Positions 5,469 through 5,552 of a stretch of 5,552 nucleotides of DNA are shown here, piece by piece; positions within the stretch are counted from its first letter, which is position 1, and each line of letters opens with the position of its first letter. The position numbers and the translations under genes are program-made. Location: assembly GCA_028293775.1 (NCBI GenBank), contig JAQGOD010000265.1, positions 1 to 5,552 on the forward strand, in the 5' to 3' direction. This DNA comes from Gammaproteobacteria bacterium. Lineage in GTDB: Bacteria > Pseudomonadota > Gammaproteobacteria > Steroidobacterales > Steroidobacteraceae. The notes under the pieces were generated by a model that worked only from the letters and a program-made list of their open reading frames with translations, did no database searches and was not told the origin of the DNA.

Positions 5469-5552
5469 CACGTAAGCGTGCGGTAGAAAACGGAGGTCTC
5501 GCAGAGGCCGCCGCCCGGCAGCAGCGCAAACTCAGGGATGATGCCGCAGCGC
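5468..5552 (-). CDS. C-terminal fragment of an unidentified upstream gene
   Basis: A minus-strand frame is open from the window edge to TGA at 5470-5468, giving 27 complete residues that end in PEFALLPGGGLCETSVFYRTLT. The stop overlaps the ATG of the following gene by one base (TGATG), which is typical of genuine operon neighbours and the main reason to call it. The competing in-frame upstream extension of the downstream gene reads as basic, low-quality sequence. I do not recognise the family from so short an end. It is expected to be co-expressed and possibly functionally linked with the toroid-like protein. Confidence 0.6.
   Translation of the reverse strand, partial: RCGIIPEFALLPGGGLCETSVFYRTLT

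Overview
The window is GC-rich (roughly 60 % by eye) and densely coded with short spacers. It looks like an ordinary chromosomal stretch from a proteobacterium, most likely a gammaproteobacterium. The grounds are an RlmJ-type 23S rRNA methyltransferase, a DUF4404-like small protein, an ECF sigma factor coupled to a DUF3379-like anti-sigma factor, and a PilZ protein. The genus cannot be fixed from this sequence. No transposase, integrase, phage gene, tRNA, rRNA or CRISPR array was seen.

Layout. (1) Bases 2-1179, plus strand: an ECF sigma-70 factor whose start lies before the window, followed by a membrane-bound zinc-finger anti-sigma factor. The two overlap at ATGA, giving a classic co-translated regulatory pair. 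(2) Bases 1191-2336, minus strand: rlmJ (N6-methylation of an adenine of 23S rRNA) followed 24 bases later by a small DUF4404-like protein, convergent with the sigma pair. (3) Bases 2384-3658, plus strand: a cytoplasmic serine hydrolase of the beta-lactamase/6-aminohexanoate-dimer-hydrolase (NylB-like) superfamily, divergent from rlmJ over a 47-base gap and closed by a probable intrinsic terminator. (4) Bases 3659-3797: a 139-base spacer rich in inverted repeats, with a perfect TTGACA box, leading to (5) a small single-domain PilZ protein (3798-4214) with intact c-di-GMP binding motifs. (6) Bases 4197-5552, minus strand: a 423-residue protein of unassigned function that reads like an alpha/alpha-toroid carbohydrate-active protein. 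Its start codon shares one base with the stop codon of an upstream gene that runs off the window. Its 3' end overlaps the PilZ gene tail to tail by 18 bases.

The genes form small, separate transcription units, not one pathway. The only clear functional partnership is sigma/anti-sigma. The least understood parts are the two-gene unit at the right edge and the structured leader of the PilZ gene. I see no strong evidence for a novel multi-gene system here.
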